Positions 23,234 to 25,639 of a stretch of DNA of 25,639 nt are shown piece by piece; positions within the stretch are counted from its first letter, which is position 1, and the number at the start of each line of letters is the position of its first letter. The position numbers and the translations under genes were made by a program. A model generated the notes under the pieces. That model saw nothing but the letters and a program-made list of their open reading frames with translations. It made no database searches and was not told where the DNA came from. Source of the DNA: G020354785 sp964521285 (GTDB lineage Bacteria; Bacteroidota; Bacteroidia; Bacteroidales; UBA10428); assembly GCA_964521285.1 (NCBI GenBank), contig CAZFQS010000033.1, positions 1-25,639 of the forward strand, written 5' to 3'.

Positions 23234-25639
23234 TCAGGGACGTATAAGCACTACCTTCTCTACAATATCACCAACTTTAACAATAAGAATACTGCTGCTG
23301 AAAGAGGAAAGATCGATACTGGCAAAACCATTGGCATCAAGTTTTTCCCTGGCGATTTGTTTTCCGGTTATTGTAAAAATATCAACATTAAAACCAGCAT
23401 ATGCCGGAGCTTTTAGGAATATCATGTTCTCAGCAGGATTGGGATAGACACTTAAATGTGATGTCACATACTTATTTTCGGCATCAGTCACAATATCATT
23501 AAAAGGGACAACTGTCCAGTTCACAGGAAAATGGTTATCCAGGTCAGATCCTGTAAGGATTAATACGTCATTTCCATTTACCAGGACAGGCCATGGTTCA
23601 TCCGGCTGATAACGCACGTAGTCAAGCACTATGCCACTTTTATGTTCAAGCTTTATTACTTCACCCTCATTGGCTAAACTACCGTCAGACCAGTGTGCAA
23701 AATTTCTAGGCCAAGTATTGCCTAACGCGATACCGGGATATTTTGATAGCAGGTATGATTCTCCTGCTCCGAGCAATGTGCCTTCAGGAAATGTATAGTC
23801 TATTCCCTGCGTTATTTTATATCCAGATAAATCAAGTGTAGCAGAGCCCGGATTATAAAGTGTAAGAAATTCTGTTTTTGTATTATCGTTCTGTTGATTA
23901 TAGAAAATGCCTGAAATCATCAGTGATGCTTCACCATTATATTTATGGAACATTGTCCCCATATCCGTATCACTACCCTCACTGCTGCCTGCATTTATAC
24001 AGGGTGAGCCAGGTCTTAACCTGAAATTGAAATCTGTGGGATCTACAAATAGCGGATCACCAAATATATTTGACGAACCCTCAGGAAGTTCATCGTTATC
24101 AGACAGGCTGTATGTAATATTAATTGTTGACCGGCTGTCAGCAAAATAAGACGTATCCGAACAATTAGATAAAATGCTGTTTGTTACCACTCCATTTCCA
24201 CCGGCAGAGCCCGGATTTTTTTCGAAACAGGCAATGGCTGCACTATTGCTATAAAAAGTACAATGGTCAATGCTCACGTGGCATGAATCTTTTAATGCCA
24301 CTCCCATACTGCAATTTACAAAAGTGGAGCTTTTTATTGTTGCTGTGGATTTCTGGCCGACAGATACTCCCTTGTCCGTTATGTCATATACCAGTAGACT
24401 GTCGATTTGAATATTTGTTGCTTTTTCACCAATATCTATGGCATCACTGTTTAAACCAAAAAAATTGTAAATCTTACAATTTCTAATTACTCCATTCTCA
24501 ACATCATCATAGTCAATAGCATCAGTATCCTCCTTATCATTACCCCTGAACTCACAATTTTCTATTACTGCATTCCCATATTTCACATTTATTAAATCTC
24601 CGGTTACTTCTGAATGAAGAATGCTGTTGGAAAGGACAATATCGGAATATCTTGCAGCAACCGGATTATGGTTTATATTCTCAAGAATAATATGATCAAG
24701 CTCCAGGTCAGAATTAAATGCTGAAATAGCAGCTACATCTCTTACTGGAACCGGACCTTTTGATGCATCTTCAATTGTTACGTAAGTCATATTTGAAGTT
24801 GTACTTGTATTAATAAAACATAACGCACCCCAGCTCCTGCCTGAAAAGGAAGGATTGAGTTTAAAGATGACAGGCTCCCCGGGAGTACCTGTGGCATTAA
24901 TGTTACCATTAATAAAAATATTGGCATCAGCTGCCAACCAAATCTCTACTCCCTGTTCAATAGTCATTGTCACATCTTCATGAACAGTAATATCACCCTG
25001 AACCACATAGGGTGAACAGCTTTTATTCAAAGTTATATTTTCTGTTATATCGGCCGGTAAAATACACTGGCCGGTTGGTTCATACACTGCAACCAGGCTA
25101 AGATCCTCAGTCAGGGTAACATTATAATTCTTTTGTGTTGATATAAAACTCCCTGTATTTATCTTGTAAGATACCAGTTCGAGGTCAAATCCAAGGTCAC
25201 TGCTACTGGGGCTCGCCTGGTGAATTTCCACTGCAAGCACATTATTACCGGTTAATAAATAGTCTGCATCTATATTAAACGAGGTAAACTCTGATTCCAG
25301 CGGTGCCCCCATTGAAGAAGAAGCAGTAGTCTGGTAATTTATACTGCCATTATCCATGTTAGTACGTATTATTTCATGGCCGTTGAGATATACAATAGCG
25401 CCATCGTCACGAAGAAGATCAATCATAAAGCCGGTAGCTGATTTATCTTCTTCGGTAACCTGAAATGAATGCCTGAAATAGGTTGTTATATATTTGTTGC
25501 TGCTGTTACCTCCATAACTGACAGTTGTAACTTCATCGCCATCTCCGTATCCGAGTTGTGCCTGTCCGCTGTTCCAGTTATTGTCATTAAATCCTGTTTC
25601 ACGCCATACAGTACCCTGATCAGTTCCGTCATCCAGATA
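23234..25639 (-). CDS. Large modular T9SS protein (beta-helix, lamin-tail), N-terminus beyond the window
   Basis: The C-terminal 801 residues of a secreted protein; the frame is open to the last base, so the ATG at 25426 is internal rather than the start. Visible residues 1 to about 160 form a galactose-binding-like module (YLDDGTDQGTVWRE, LLRDDGAIVYLNGHE, NVLAVEIHQ) known beside CotH-type and lamin-tail proteins. From about 200 to 530 there is a right-handed parallel beta-helix with repeated strand-turn units (for example VIENCEFRGN, GVIRNCKIYNF). A lamin-tail domain follows (about 565-690; EFLTLYNPGSATLDLSGYKI), and the last 75 residues or so are a T9SS type A domain (SVYPNPAENMIFLK). It probably works at the cell surface. 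No catalytic site is visible in this part; the missing N-terminus may hold one. It converges on the acetyltransferase gene. Confidence 0.85.
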   Translation of the reverse strand, partial: YLDDGTDQGTVWRETGFNDNNWNSGQAQLGYGDGDEVTTVSYGGNSSNKYITTYFRHSFQVTEEDKSATGFMIDLLRDDGAIVYLNGHEIIRTNMDNGSINYQTTASSSMGAPLESEFTSFNIDADYLLTGNNVLAVEIHQASPSSSDLGFDLELVSYKINTGSFISTQKNYNVTLTEDLSLVAVYEPTGQCILPADITENITLNKSCSPYVVQGDITVHEDVTMTIEQGVEIWLAADANIFINGNINATGTPGEPVIFKLNPSFSGRSWGALCFINTSTTSNMTYVTIEDASKGPVPVRDVAAISAFNSDLELDHIILENINHNPVAARYSDIVLSNSILHSEVTGDLINVKYGNAVIENCEFRGNDKEDTDAIDYDDVENGVIRNCKIYNFFGLNSDAIDIGEKATNIQIDSLLVYDITDKGVSVGQKSTATIKSSTFVNCSMGVALKDSCHVSIDHCTFYSNSAAIACFEKNPGSAGGNGVVTNSILSNCSDTSYFADSRSTINITYSLSDNDELPEGSSNIFGDPLFVDPTDFNFRLRPGSPCINAGSSEGSDTDMGTMFHKYNGEASLMISGIFYNQQNDNTKTEFLTLYNPGSATLDLSGYKITQGIDYTFPEGTLLGAGESYLLSKYPGIALGNTWPRNFAHWSDGSLANEGEVIKLEHKSGIVLDYVRYQPDEPWPVLVNGNDVLILTGSDLDNHFPVNWTVVPFNDIVTDAENKYVTSHLSVYPNPAENMIFLKAPAYAGFNVDIFTITGKQIAREKLDANGFASIDLSSFSSSILIVKVGDIVEKVVLIRP

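Overview
The window looks like a chromosomal segment of a Bacteroidota bacterium, probably a Bacteroidales/Marinilabiliales-type glycan degrader. The evidence is a SusC/SusD pair, several secreted proteins ending in type IX secretion (T9SS, type A) sorting domains, start sites without clear Shine-Dalgarno sequences, very AT-rich intergenic DNA, and one promoter-like TAnnTTTG element. No rRNA, tRNA, CRISPR array or insertion sequence was seen.

Left two thirds (1-14445, all minus strand). This is a polysaccharide utilization locus (PUL) aimed at pectin-like polyuronate. In transcription order it encodes a LacI-family regulator, a DapA-family aldolase/dehydratase, a PdxA2-type dehydrogenase, a DUF1537 four-carbon sugar-acid kinase, a sodium:solute symporter, SusC, SusD, a small T9SS protein of unknown function, a T9SS pectate lyase-family protein, and a second pectate lyase-family protein cut by the window edge. 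Gaps are 49 bases or less, including one 4-base overlap, except for 147 bases after susD, so most of it could be one operon. The likely flow is cleavage outside the cell, uptake through SusCD, symport across the inner membrane, then aldol cleavage or dehydration and phosphorylation/oxidation of a sugar acid towards central metabolism. The kinase plus PdxA2 pair is the known core of D-threonate catabolism, which yields DHAP and CO2.

Divergent control region (14446-14648). Two near-identical LacI-type operators (TGTAAACGTTTT) lie 68 bases apart, one upstream of the regulator and one inside its first codons. A palindrome, ATTTGCAAAT, could give overlapping divergent -7 elements. The LacI protein probably controls both the minus-strand operon and the plus-strand enzymes.

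Right third, plus strand (14649-23210). It starts with a secreted GH2 glycosidase and a GH43-like five-bladed propeller enzyme with a complete catalytic triad. Next comes a more AT-rich stretch with a translationally coupled pair of secreted proteins of unknown function, the first ending in a T9SS domain. The last pair is a GH20 beta-N-acetylhexosaminidase lipoprotein and a membrane acetyltransferase of the HGSNAT/NagX type, which suggests an added amino-sugar function.

Far right (23234-25639, minus strand). This is the C-terminal 801 residues of a large modular T9SS protein (galactose-binding-like module, parallel beta-helix, lamin-tail domain, sorting domain). It converges on the acetyltransferase and runs off the window.

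Domain calls come from reading motifs by eye; no database search was run.
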